Source: a virus
Virus record (IMG/VR): IMGVR_UViG_3300028045_000040
Location: 1 to 37,542 of that record
Direction: 5' to 3' (one strand)
Length of the DNA: 37,542 nucleotides
Shown here: in pieces, positions 24,629-31,873 of the stretch
Numbering within the stretch: position 1 is the stretch's first letter
How the letters are laid out: every line of letters starts with the position of its first letter
Notes under the pieces: model-generated
The model's input: the letters and a program-made list of their open reading frames with translations, nothing else
The model's database searches: none
Told to the model about the DNA's origin: nothing
Program-made: the position numbers and the translations under genes

Positions 24629-25411
24629 TTATCCTTTTTTAGAAAGGTTAATTAATTGATTTCGAACAAAATTTGGTGTATATTTTGATTTGTTGTTTTT
24701 GTTTTTTTGAATTAGAATTAAAGCTAGACCAGCAGCAATGCTTAAAGATGCTGTTTTTTCATCGGCAATAATATATTTATTATTCAGATATGTCGTATAA
24801 TTATTATTTACTGCTATGACTAGTTTATCATTTTTATTTTTTATAGAAATGGTTTCAGCTTGTTCTGAGTCTATTATAGTGATATGTGGATTATCTTCCC
24901 ATGCTTTTGAGATGTTAGATCTATGGACGAATACGCAAAGATTCATCATATATGCTTTTCTTAGGACTTGTTCTATGTGTGATGATTTCTTTTTAGGTAG
25001 AGTAGTTAATATAGCAACATCGACCTTTTGGATCATTGACCATAATATTGAGCTTCCTATCGCACTAACTGAGCTATGCTTTTTCTCGTTTATAGCTTTG
25101 ACGTAGAACGCTTTAGATTTTGGAACTAATCCTTTTATTCCTTTGGGATTATTAGACGCTAGTATGCCAGCGTACATTGTTGCTATTCCAAGATTATCTT
25201 CTGTCATATTTGTTTTTTCTATGAAAACCTCTGTGTCTGATGGTTCTGTCAGATCTTTATGAGAAGGTAATCCGCTGCTTATTACAGAGAATGATGTTCT
25301 ATATCCTGTACATTTACCTTCTATGCCAAAAGAAAGTGCCGAGTAGGATGTTGGTTTAATTTTTGAGACTGTCTTTTTTGGTTTTGTATATTCTATTTTT
25401 ATGTGGTTCAT
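24629..25411 (-). CDS. Subtilisin-like protein lacking the catalytic triad
   Basis: 260 residues; start overlaps the upstream stop (ATGA). The fold of S8 peptidases can be followed: FSVISSGLPSHKDL, NLGIATMYAGILASNNPKGI, GLVPKSKAFYVKAI, SAIGSSILWSMIQKVDVAIL, LCVFVHRSN and KTASLSIAAGLALILI. These align with VIDSG, HGTHVAG, GVAP, the DVINMS strand, AAGN and GTSMATP respectively. The catalytic Asp is Ser45, His is Ile76 and Ser is Ala221; the oxyanion Asn appears kept (Asn166). It is thus a pseudoprotease, perhaps a structural or binding protein. It has no signal peptide or prodomain. It lies with a glycosyltransferase-like gene among virion genes. Confidence 0.75.
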   Translation of the reverse strand: MNHIKIEYTKPKKTVSKIKPTSYSALSFGIEGKCTGYRTSFSVISSGLPSHKDLTEPSDTEVFIEKTNMTEDNLGIATMYAGILASNNPKGIKGLVPKSKAFYVKAINEKKHSSVSAIGSSILWSMIQKVDVAILTTLPKKKSSHIEQVLRKAYMMNLCVFVHRSNISKAWEDNPHITIIDSEQAETISIKNKNDKLVIAVNNNYTTYLNNKYIIADEKTASLSIAAGLALILIQKNKNNKSKYTPNFVRNQLINLSKKG

Positions 25412-26124
25412 TTTATTAAATTCAATGGTACGGGGAAAATATTACCTTTACCAAATAGTTCAATTTTGGTATTTTGGGGCAAAGTCCTTAGAAAGAAAAC
25501 ATGTTTTCTAAGGAATACGGCTATATGCATTGTAAACGTGTCGTCTGTTATTATGTTGTTGCATCTGTTGACTTCGTCTATTCTTTTGAAAATATCTTCA
25601 TGATAAGGGATTATCCAAAGTGTACTTTCATTTAGTTCCATTTTTTGTATGATATATCTTTTAAGATTGGTATTAGACAGATAGAGACCTGTCTTATCTT
25701 TTTTTGTTTTGGTTTTTGGGTGATAATAGAAATCGTATGATTCGCCACGCCATTTTAATTGAGCTAAGCTAAAATATACTTGGAAGATATTTTTGTTTGT
25801 TTTTTTATTCCCGTGGAGTATTTCTAACGCTTTTTTATCATTAGAGTGTCCAAACCCAACTTTCTCTTTAGCCTCTACTTTGATAGAGCTAGAAGGATCA
25901 AAATTGATTAGTCTATCGTATGTTTTTTCAGTGGCTTTTCTGAATTTAGCTTTGGTGAAGACGTTTCTGATCTTTTTGTTATATTTAAAGATAGAACGTA
26001 TTTTCTCGTTTTTAACAACGCAATCTATTTTGACATTTTCGTTTTCAGCCTTTAATGCTTTAACGATAGGCGTTGAGACAAAGCAGTCACAATAGTTTCC
26101 AAGATTAATAATAAGTATTTCCAT
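25408..26124 (-). CDS. GT9 (heptosyltransferase-like) glycosyltransferase
   Basis: 238 residues from the ATG at 26124, one base after the upstream stop; an earlier in-frame ATG at 26190 lies inside the upstream gene and adds 22 poorly structured residues. The N-terminus EILIINLGNYCDCFVSTPIVKALK matches the GT9 nucleotide-fold start (usually RLGALGDxxxATP). The C-terminal ITDDTFTMHIAVFLRKHVFFL matches the GNDTGPMHLAAALGKP donor-site motif. It is short for the family, and the usual Gly of the first loop is replaced. It could glycosylate a virion protein or surface polymer; substrate unknown. Confidence 0.7.
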   Translation of the reverse strand: MEILIINLGNYCDCFVSTPIVKALKAENENVKIDCVVKNEKIRSIFKYNKKIRNVFTKAKFRKATEKTYDRLINFDPSSSIKVEAKEKVGFGHSNDKKALEILHGNKKTNKNIFQVYFSLAQLKWRGESYDFYYHPKTKTKKDKTGLYLSNTNLKRYIIQKMELNESTLWIIPYHEDIFKRIDEVNRCNNIITDDTFTMHIAVFLRKHVFFLRTLPQNTKIELFGKGNIFPVPLNLIK

Positions 26125-26125
26125 T

Positions 26126-26761
26126 TTATGCAAAATCGTCTGGCAACAAATTCCCTTCGTTTCCCGATCCTCCCCCTGTTCCTTTAACATCGATCTCTAT
26201 TGCATCGTAATGACCATCAACTCCTCCATCGCTTCCGCTTAGATAGCTATCGACTGGACCGTCTACGAGAATGTCATCCAGAGATTGATCTTTCATAGCT
26301 TGTCTCTTTTGTTGTTCTGCGAGGTTTTGTTGGGTAATCTTGTTTATTTCGCTTTCTGTTATTATTTGCAATTTGCCTTTTCTTAGCAATTTATCAATAT
26401 TTGGTTTTTGTAATACATCTTTGCCATATTTTTCAAAAAGGTCATCGATTGAGATAAAGTGGGCTGGCCCTTTGAATGTTATATCTATATCAGCAATATG
26501 CATATATCCTTTTGATGTGCTTCTTATATAAGATTTTCCATTATCTTGCCTTAACATCTTCTTCGTCATAGTTTTAGCTAAAGATCCTACAATATCTAAT
26601 ACATCCTTCTTTGTAGTTTCTATGGCTTTAGTTACATATATAACTCTTTCGTTCCCGATAAGCTGTTTAATCGTTTCTGTTTCTGAAAAACTACAATGTC
26701 TACATCCTGTATCAGTATAAATGTCCAAGCAGTGATCTTTCATGTTTAAAAAAACTATCAT
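26126..26761 (-). CDS. Unrecognised protein with CxxC
   Basis: 211 residues; AAAGGAAATAATT precedes the ATG. The N-terminus has DIYTDTGCRHCSFSETETI, a CxxC that might bind metal or be redox active. The middle is alpha/beta with GPAHFISIDDLFEKYGKDVL, followed by a helical charged segment and a Gly/Asp-rich tail (SGSDGGVDGHYD, GTGGGSGNEGN). I do not recognise it. It starts a transcription unit after the terminator at 26798-26832 and is coupled to the glycosyltransferase-like gene. Confidence 0.72.
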   Translation of the reverse strand: MIVFLNMKDHCLDIYTDTGCRHCSFSETETIKQLIGNERVIYVTKAIETTKKDVLDIVGSLAKTMTKKMLRQDNGKSYIRSTSKGYMHIADIDITFKGPAHFISIDDLFEKYGKDVLQKPNIDKLLRKGKLQIITESEINKITQQNLAEQQKRQAMKDQSLDDILVDGPVDSYLSGSDGGVDGHYDAIEIDVKGTGGGSGNEGNLLPDDFA

Positions 26762-26797
26762 AATTATTTCCTTTGGTTCAGACTACTATATATCGAC

Positions 26798-26832
26798 AAA
26801 AAAGCTCTATCTATATAACAGACAGAGCTTTT
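26798..26832 (-). terminator. Terminator between minus-strand gene groups
   Basis: On the minus strand AAAAGCTCTGTCT pairs with AGATAGAGCTTTT (13 bp with one G-U), loop GTTATAT, followed by T residues. It sits after the gene at 26854-27087. The stem is near-symmetrical but minus-strand genes lie on both sides. Confidence 0.8.
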
Positions 26833-26853
26833 GATTAAACAATTTTCTTTGTT

Positions 26854-27087
26854 TTAGTCTTTCTTTTTTAGTTTAGTCTCCATCTTGTCAAGTTCTTCAT
26901 AATAGTTGGAAAACTCTTCCAAATGATCCATTGCTATCTCTCTAGCTAAAGATCTATCGCTGGTATGCTCAAGTTCTATTTCTATTCCTTTTTGCAATTG
27001 TTCTTCTGGAAAATCTGAAGGCTTTTTGCCGCTAGACCTTCCTTTGGGGATTTTCTCTTTAAAACTTTGAGTCTCGATAATTTTCAT
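26854..27087 (-). CDS. DUF5661-family small protein
   Basis: 77 residues, beginning MKIIETQSFKEKIPKG (shared leader). The body PSDFPEEQLQKGIEIELEHT, then SDRSLAREIAMDHLEEFSNYY and ELDKMET, is the typical DUF5661 helical pattern. Function of that family is unknown; it recurs in phage and environmental virus genomes. Its ATG follows the upstream stop with no gap (TAAATG). It is the last gene before a terminator. Confidence 0.82.
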   Translation of the reverse strand: MKIIETQSFKEKIPKGRSSGKKPSDFPEEQLQKGIEIELEHTSDRSLAREIAMDHLEEFSNYYEELDKMETKLKKKD

Positions 27088-27570
27088 TTAGAATCCTTCG
27101 TCTCGACGTTGATCGAATTCAAAATCTCCTCTACGATCTTCATCTGAGTATGTATCCATTCCTGCCTCGTTTATTTCTTTTTGGTACTCTCGTTCTACTA
27201 TTCCAAAATATTGTGGGTTTAATTCTCCAACGAGTTGACCTCCAACCAAGAAAGTGACTTTTTTGATAGTTCTTTCGTCTGCACTTTCAGGGGGATAGGA
27301 GGTTTCAACTGGACCACCTGGTCTGCCTGGGTCATTATACCCAGAGCTTGCGAAATCAATTATCATTTCTGCATCGCCTCCTCTTATCGTATCAAGGTCT
27401 AGGACGCTAAGTATCGCCGCAGACATTTCTCCTGAGATATCTTTGTCGTAAGACATATCATAGATTTCTTCCATCTCTCCGACATCAAGACTGACTATGA
27501 GTTCACTAGGAGAATCTGTCCATCTACTCTGTTGAGCTATCGTGTATTTTGCTGTTTTTATAATTTTCAT
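27088..27570 (-). CDS. Unrecognised MKIIKTA-leader protein
   Basis: 160 residues. It opens MKIIKTAKYTIAQQ, almost identical to neighbouring leaders, and then diverges. The body is acidic: LIVSLDVGEMEEIYDMSYDK, a Gly/Pro segment GYNDPGRPGGPVETSYPP, and VTFLVGGQLVGELNPQYF. The tail is charged and possibly disordered (DRRGDFEFDQRRDEGF). Function not recognised. The shared leader suggests common localisation or processing with five other genes. Confidence 0.75.
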   Translation of the reverse strand: MKIIKTAKYTIAQQSRWTDSPSELIVSLDVGEMEEIYDMSYDKDISGEMSAAILSVLDLDTIRGGDAEMIIDFASSGYNDPGRPGGPVETSYPPESADERTIKKVTFLVGGQLVGELNPQYFGIVEREYQKEINEAGMDTYSDEDRRGDFEFDQRRDEGF

Positions 27571-27591
27571 TTATTTGCCTTTACCTTTTAT

Positions 27592-27987
27592 TTAGTTAAA
27601 ACTCTCACGCCCTGGTTCATCGTAAACTCCGTAATCACCAAAATCTTTATAATCACCATCAACGTCTGATGGATCTTGAAGATAACTATAAAGAACTGAA
27701 TCTCCTAAAAGTTCTTTTTTGACAGCTTCGTACTCTTTAGTGCCAGGAAGTATAGGAAATTCAGCATTTTCATCTTCTGCGTTGAAGAGTCTAGTTAATT
27801 CTATACCTTCTATTTCCGTTCCTCCTCTAAACCCTACTTCTGGCTCTGATTCTTGATAATAAGTATCTGAAATGTACCCCTCGACATAATATTTTTGATC
27901 TCCTAATTGGAATTCCTCAAACTCGAAGTTTCCATAACTTTGATTCGCCGTTTTTTTAATATATTTTGCTGTTTTAATAATTTTCAT
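27592..27987 (-). CDS. Unrecognised MKIIKTA-leader protein
   Basis: 131 residues starting MKIIKTAKYIKKTANQ. The remainder is acidic with many aromatic residues: YGNFEFEEFQLGDQKYYVEG, GTKEYEAVKKELLGDSVLY, ending DYKDFGDYGVYDEPGRESFN. No motif or membrane segment is seen. It is the third of a run of five minus-strand genes whose first 10-12 residues are conserved while the rest is unrelated. Function unknown. Confidence 0.75.
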   Translation of the reverse strand: MKIIKTAKYIKKTANQSYGNFEFEEFQLGDQKYYVEGYISDTYYQESEPEVGFRGGTEIEGIELTRLFNAEDENAEFPILPGTKEYEAVKKELLGDSVLYSYLQDPSDVDGDYKDFGDYGVYDEPGRESFN

Positions 27988-27989
27988 TT

Positions 27990-28796
27990 TTATCCTCTAA
28001 AAAGCCATTTATCTTGTGGTGTGTTAGGGTCGTTTTGATCTCTCGTATCCCATTTGAGATCTCGCAATATCCTATTGAGTGATTTTTCGTATGCTTGAAG
28101 CACTTCATTGATGCTCCATATACTTCGTTCTTCCAGTTCGTCATTTCTCAAAATTTGAAGAGATTGATCTCCTGCGAGAGTTTGTGAAATGTAATCGCTT
28201 CCATAGTAGTCCTGCCCTTCTGTTGCTCCTCCTTGCTGTGACAGATTTATAATTTCTGCTTCTAGATCGCCTATACTTGTAACGTGTGCTTTCATCTGTT
28301 TTAATTCTTTTGCAAAATCTGTTTCTATCTCTTGAACAGTTTTGTAAATCTGAGAGTAGTAATAATAACCGTCTTCTTGAGCAGTTTTAATATTTTTTTT
28401 ACTAGACGCAATCCCCATCTGTCTATCTTTTCGTAATCCTTCATGATAGTCTTCGTTCTCCCCCTCATATCTGTCTTGTTTTATTTGGTACAGCGACATC
28501 GATCCTCTTTTTTCTGCTATTTGTTTTATTCGTTGTACAAGACTATCTATTTTGTTTTCCATCTCTGTAGGATCTCTAGGGACGATCCTATCTGTTTGAT
28601 GTCCACCATTTTCCAGCCATTCCTCTAAAGCAGAATCTACCCCTACATATCCTCCGCTCGTGATTTCGTCTACCCAACTTAAGAGTGTATCCCCACGAAC
28701 TCCTGGTTCTGGCATATCTATAGATGCATCTTGAGCGTCAGTAAAAGACCAGTTTTGTGATTTTTTATTATATTTTGCTGTTTTAATAACTTTCAT
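27990..28796 (-). CDS. MKVIKTA-leader protein with internal second leader motif
   Basis: 268 residues. The N-terminus is MKVIKTAKYNKKSQ, and a second copy, SSKKNIKTAQEDG, lies at residues 131-143. It is followed by YYYYSQIYKTVQEIETDFAKE and a helical C-terminal domain. This internal motif plus the QIYKT element is also found in the next gene upstream, so the C-terminal halves appear to be related modules. The N-terminal part, with SWVDEITSGGYVGVDSALEEW, is distinct. Function unknown; the structure suggests fusion of two leader-bearing units. Confidence 0.72.
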   Translation of the reverse strand: MKVIKTAKYNKKSQNWSFTDAQDASIDMPEPGVRGDTLLSWVDEITSGGYVGVDSALEEWLENGGHQTDRIVPRDPTEMENKIDSLVQRIKQIAEKRGSMSLYQIKQDRYEGENEDYHEGLRKDRQMGIASSKKNIKTAQEDGYYYYSQIYKTVQEIETDFAKELKQMKAHVTSIGDLEAEIINLSQQGGATEGQDYYGSDYISQTLAGDQSLQILRNDELEERSIWSINEVLQAYEKSLNRILRDLKWDTRDQNDPNTPQDKWLFRG

Positions 28797-28800
28797 TTTA

Positions 28801-29412
28801 CTATCCCATATTAACGGTTATGTCGTAACGATCTAATGGTTGTTCTACGCTCCCTGCTCCAGCAGCAACTAAAACTCCATACATTGTGTTTGGTCTGCCT
28901 TTATTGTTTGTAAAATTAATTTCGAATTTCCAAGTCTTTCTTTCTGAAGGCAGAGTTTTGTCGTATTGTCCACTTCCATAATAAGATTCAGTCATATTCC
29001 AATCTAAGCCTAACTCATCAAACGCTTTCCAAACCTGGTTTACTCCCTGCCAAGATTCATCACTATAGAATTGTTGAGTAATTGGATGTATTGTTTTGTA
29101 TATCTGCGTTTTTAATCTTTGTTTTGATATTCCAGCTTCTTGTGCATATTTTTCTGTTTTAATAGATTTTGAACTTCCAAACATATCGTGTGCTCCACCT
29201 GGTCTTTCATTCTCATATGCTGCTTGTTCCATTCCCTCTTCTTCTGCACAACCTTTGCACATGTTGGGATCAAAAGATTGTAAATCATCTATGTAATGTA
29301 CTTTTTTACAGTAATCACATTGTGCCGCATATCCTTCATAAATAGCTTTTTCTGGATTTTCTACAACTTCTGGCATTTTCTTAATAAATTGAGCCGTTCT
29401 AATAATTTTCAT
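28801..29412 (-). CDS. MKIIRTA-leader protein with zinc ribbon and internal leader motif
   Basis: 203 residues; AGGAATTTAATC before the ATG. After MKIIRTAQFIKKMP comes a zinc ribbon (CDYC at 32-35, CKGC at 52-55). A second leader-like motif, SSKSIKTEKYAQEAG, sits at about residues 80-94. A domain with QIYKTIHPITQQFYSDESW and an aromatic beta C-terminus (TWKFEINFTNNKGRPNTMYG) follows. It is the first gene of the minus-strand block, reading away from the divergent region. Function not recognised. Confidence 0.75.
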   Translation of the reverse strand: MKIIRTAQFIKKMPEVVENPEKAIYEGYAAQCDYCKKVHYIDDLQSFDPNMCKGCAEEEGMEQAAYENERPGGAHDMFGSSKSIKTEKYAQEAGISKQRLKTQIYKTIHPITQQFYSDESWQGVNQVWKAFDELGLDWNMTESYYGSGQYDKTLPSERKTWKFEINFTNNKGRPNTMYGVLVAAGAGSVEQPLDRYDITVNMG

Positions 29413-29592
29413 GATTAAATTCCTATGTAAAATAAGCCCTATATAACACTTTCGTCTTTATACATACCATTCCTCCATTATTTTAAAAAAACAGCACACA
29501 AGACAGATACGGATCTCCTATAGGCTATTGTTGAAGAAGATTTAACAGTTAGTCGATATAGATGTATCTTTAACTAATTAACGGAGAATATC
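29413..29592. promoter_or_regulatory. Divergent intergenic region
   Basis: 180 bases between the minus-strand block and the plus-strand genes, so promoters for both are expected. On the plus strand TTAACA and TATCTT are 17 bases apart, a weak sigma70-like pair. On the minus strand GGAGGAATGGT precedes an ATG at 29465 that opens an 8-codon frame MYKDESVI (29465-29439), a possible leader peptide. No TTTTGCGAAATA element is present here. Confidence 0.35.
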
Positions 29593-29763
29593 ATGAATTT
29601 TACTATTACTTTTACAGAAAAAGAACTCGAAACAGTACTTATATGTCTAGCAGAACAACCTTATAAAATTGCAGCACCAGTTATACAAAAACTACAAGTT
29701 GAAATAAAAAAAACTCAACAAGCTGAAATAAATAAACCAGTTCCTACTGTTGAACAAGACTAA
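29593..29763 (+). CDS. 56-residue small phage protein
   Basis: The start follows TAACGGAGAATATC. It encodes MNFTITFTEKELETVLICLA, then a helical Lys/Gln-rich part (PVIQKLQVEIKKTQQAEIN) and a Pro/Val tail. It is likely a small helical, non-membrane protein. The frame remains open after the TAA for 33 more codons up to the next gene (see findings). Function unknown; it leads the plus-strand virion block. Confidence 0.68.
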   Translation: MNFTITFTEKELETVLICLAEQPYKIAAPVIQKLQVEIKKTQQAEINKPVPTVEQD

Positions 29764-29862
29764 TTATTTGCACATCCACTACCTTTTTTTTTAAAAAAAA
29801 GAAAGGATATCAATACAAAAGAAGAATATAAAAGATACGCAGAATTATTAAAAGGAGATTAA

Positions 29863-30111
29863 ATGGCTAAATTAACAATAAATATTCCAACAGATAAAGT
29901 TACAAGAGTTATAAACGCTTTTTTAGTACAGCCAATACCCCAAATAATAGATCCAGGAAATCCTGGAAATCTTGTAGATGAATATACACCTGAAGAATGG
30001 GTTAAAGTCTCAATAATTACCTTTATAAAAAATACAGTAAAAAAATATGATCGAATTGAAGCAGCCAAAATAGTAGATGACCAAAATACTCTAGGCATAA
30101 CATATGATTAA
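29863..30111 (+). CDS. Small phage virion-associated protein
   Basis: 82 residues; start after AAAAGGAGATTAA. MAKLTINIPTDKVTRVINAF is followed by a Pro/Gly stretch and then EWVKVSIITFIKNTVKKYDR, probably two helices. Similar short proteins are common among phage tail and adsorption genes, but I cannot assign a family name. Nine bases separate it from the next gene. Confidence 0.7.
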   Translation: MAKLTINIPTDKVTRVINAFLVQPIPQIIDPGNPGNLVDEYTPEEWVKVSIITFIKNTVKKYDRIEAAKIVDDQNTLGITYD

Positions 30112-30120
30112 AGGGAAATT

Positions 30121-30471
30121 ATGAGTTATACACAAAATATAGATATCGGATTAGGGACGAGTAAAACGGGATTAACCCTAGTAGCACAACTAGTAACGTC
30201 AGCAGGAGCAGATAGCGGAAGTGCTATCACTACAGGCTTTAGCGAAATAGGAGCAGGAAACTATCTTTGGACTTATGCAGCTTTTGCAGATGATTTCAGA
30301 GGTGGAGTTAAATTCTATGAATCAGGCGTTCCAGGGACAGTACTTGCATTCACAAGGATTAATCCAGAAGAATCAGAAAATCCAGATATTAAAACATCTG
30401 AAGTACAAACATCAATAAACAATAGTACAATAATGAGCGTAGATGCACTTAAAGATGCATTACTATCTTAA
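30121..30471 (+). CDS. Phage virion beta-domain protein
   Basis: 116 residues; AAAGGGAAATT precedes the start. The core is GLTLVAQLVTSAGADSGSAI, FSEIGAGNYLWTYAAFADDF and RGGVKFYESGVPGTVLAFT, a compact immunoglobulin-like beta domain seen in phage tail or fibre genes. A C-terminal helix (SVDALKDALLS) follows. Probably a structural or fibre-associated protein; exact role not visible. Confidence 0.68.
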   Translation: MSYTQNIDIGLGTSKTGLTLVAQLVTSAGADSGSAITTGFSEIGAGNYLWTYAAFADDFRGGVKFYESGVPGTVLAFTRINPEESENPDIKTSEVQTSINNSTIMSVDALKDALLS

Positions 30472-30550
30472 TTAAAAAAAAGATAAAGAAGGAATGTTAA
30501 AAAATATAACCAATATAAGTATAGATCTTTAAAATAGGAGTTTTTTAAAA

Positions 30551-30946
30551 ATGGCAAATATATTAAAAATAGAATTAACAGACGATCCGTTGGGACGCGG
30601 TTATAGTGGCATGTCAGATATAGATGCGGCTAATGATCTGAACACCGCTTATCGTTCGCAAAATAAGTCCTCACTGAGTGGAAATAGTTTATTTACAGCT
30701 ACTGACTTCACAGAGTTCGCTGGGCTTACAGAAGAGAGACGAAGTCTATGGGTGAGTTGGTGCGGGACTGATCGAGATCCGTTCGATACTGAGAACATTG
30801 CGTTTGTCAATTGGATCTTCGGCGGGGCGTCAGCGACTCTCACTGCATTAGCTGCGATTAGGACAGAAAATATTAGCCGGGCAAGTGAACTCGGAATTGG
30901 CACAGTTAAAGAAGGATATGTTGCCCTTGCAAGAGGAGGAGTATAA
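30551..30946 (+). CDS. Phage tail-region protein
   Basis: 131 residues; TAGGAGTTTTTTAAAA before the ATG. DDPLGRGYSGMSDIDAANDL followed by NTAYR is a sequence type often found in small tail-region proteins of siphoviruses and related phages. The remainder is helical (FTEFAGLTEERRSLWVSWCG, TLTALAAIRTENISRASELG). Its stop overlaps the next start (TAATG). GC content is higher than in the flanking AT-rich genes. Confidence 0.7.
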   Translation: MANILKIELTDDPLGRGYSGMSDIDAANDLNTAYRSQNKSSLSGNSLFTATDFTEFAGLTEERRSLWVSWCGTDRDPFDTENIAFVNWIFGGASATLTALAAIRTENISRASELGIGTVKEGYVALARGGV

Positions 30947-31407
30947 TGTTACATAAATATTACAAATTCGTTATCGTTAATAATTCAGGACAGACTGTGA
31001 CTCATGGTGCAGGAACTGGAGACCTCCTTCTTAGAGTGACAGGTGTATATGTTGTTCCAAGTACTGGTTTGCTGGCCTACGATATTTTTACACCAGATGA
31101 GTGCGGTTTTGACGCGACAGATACATGGGCGAATGGCGCTGAAGTTGAATCCTCAGAGATCGACAATGCCACAAATAAGTATATTAATGCTTTAGTAAAA
31201 ATAGAAGTTGAACATACCCTTGCAGCTACGGCGGAAGGTTCGTTTGATATTTATTATACTGGTGGTGATGCTACTGGAGCCCTTGAAACAGATGCAGATG
31301 GCTACAATTCTGCTGAAAGTATGAAGCTGACTTTTATCGGATCTTTGACCTGGCCAACTGGTGTAACTAATAATGAATCACTGCTATCTCCTACATTTAC
31401 AATTTAA
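30946..31407 (+). CDS. Phage virion beta-rich protein
   Basis: 153 residues, coupled to the upstream gene and preceded by AGAGGAGGAGTATA. It is beta-rich: YYKFVIVNNSGQTVTHGAGT, INALVKIEVEHTLAATAEGS, FDIYYTGGDATGALETDAD, SMKLTFIGSLTWP. Such proteins occur together with the preceding type in phage tail clusters. It is followed by a terminator. No enzymatic motif. Confidence 0.7.
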   Translation: MLHKYYKFVIVNNSGQTVTHGAGTGDLLLRVTGVYVVPSTGLLAYDIFTPDECGFDATDTWANGAEVESSEIDNATNKYINALVKIEVEHTLAATAEGSFDIYYTGGDATGALETDADGYNSAESMKLTFIGSLTWPTGVTNNESLLSPTFTI

Positions 31408-31429
31408 TCGCTAAATTAAAAAAGACTTA

Positions 31430-31474
31430 AAAAAAAACATCATAGAGATTAAATTCTTTATGGTGTTTTTTTTA
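31430..31474 (+). terminator. Rho-independent terminator
   Basis: AAAAAAACATCATAGAG pairs with CTTTATGGTGTTTTTTT including G-U pairs, closed by a short AT-rich loop and followed by TTTAAC. It ends the 29863-31407 transcription unit. Confidence 0.85.
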
Positions 31475-31537
31475 ACTTTTGATGAAATTTAAAGGATTAT
31501 CCGATAATTAAAATAACTTAAATGAAGAGGAGTTTAT

Positions 31538-31873
31538 ATGGGTTATGCAGACACAGCATACGCATACGCAAAGAAGAATGGTTTAACGGCTGAACAGGTC
31601 GAGGGGATGTCTTATCGAGACTTTGCGGGGGCATGCGGCGTTAAGGTTGAAGCCAATGGAGATTCGCCATCGGATTTCTTTTACGCTCCAGTGCGTAAAC
31701 AGGTGACTGGAAGACTCTTCGAAGAAGAGTCCACCACTGCCGCAGAAGCAAGGTTGACCTCGATATTGAACAAAACTAAAGAGCTTCCAGCAGAGAGCAA
31801 TACAACTGCTGAATTCATTCCAGAGGGTAAGACATCCAAAGGGCCATTTATTGCCATCAGGGAGGTTAAATAA
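31538..31873 (+). CDS. Phage tail-region hypothetical protein
   Basis: 111 residues; AAGAGGAGTTTAT precedes the ATG. DTAYAYAKKNGLTAEQVEGM then SYRDFAGACGVKVEA suggests a small helical N-terminal domain. The C-terminal half (SDFFYAPVRKQVTGRLFEEE, KGPFIAIREVK) is extended. The stop overlaps the next start by one base (TAATG), linking it to the beta-helix tail protein, of which it may be a chaperone or attachment partner. Family not recognised. Confidence 0.7.
   Translation: MGYADTAYAYAKKNGLTAEQVEGMSYRDFAGACGVKVEANGDSPSDFFYAPVRKQVTGRLFEEESTTAAEARLTSILNKTKELPAESNTTAEFIPEGKTSKGPFIAIREVK

Noticed and set aside
26125-26190. Upstream ATG for the GT9-like gene
   Set aside because: It lies within the preceding gene and adds residues without family similarity; the ATG one base after the upstream stop fits the GT9 N-terminus.
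27340-27365. Further TTGCGAAAT match as a promoter copy
   Set aside because: It lies inside a coding gene on the opposite strand, lacks the TTTT lead and the final A, and has no gene start downstream.
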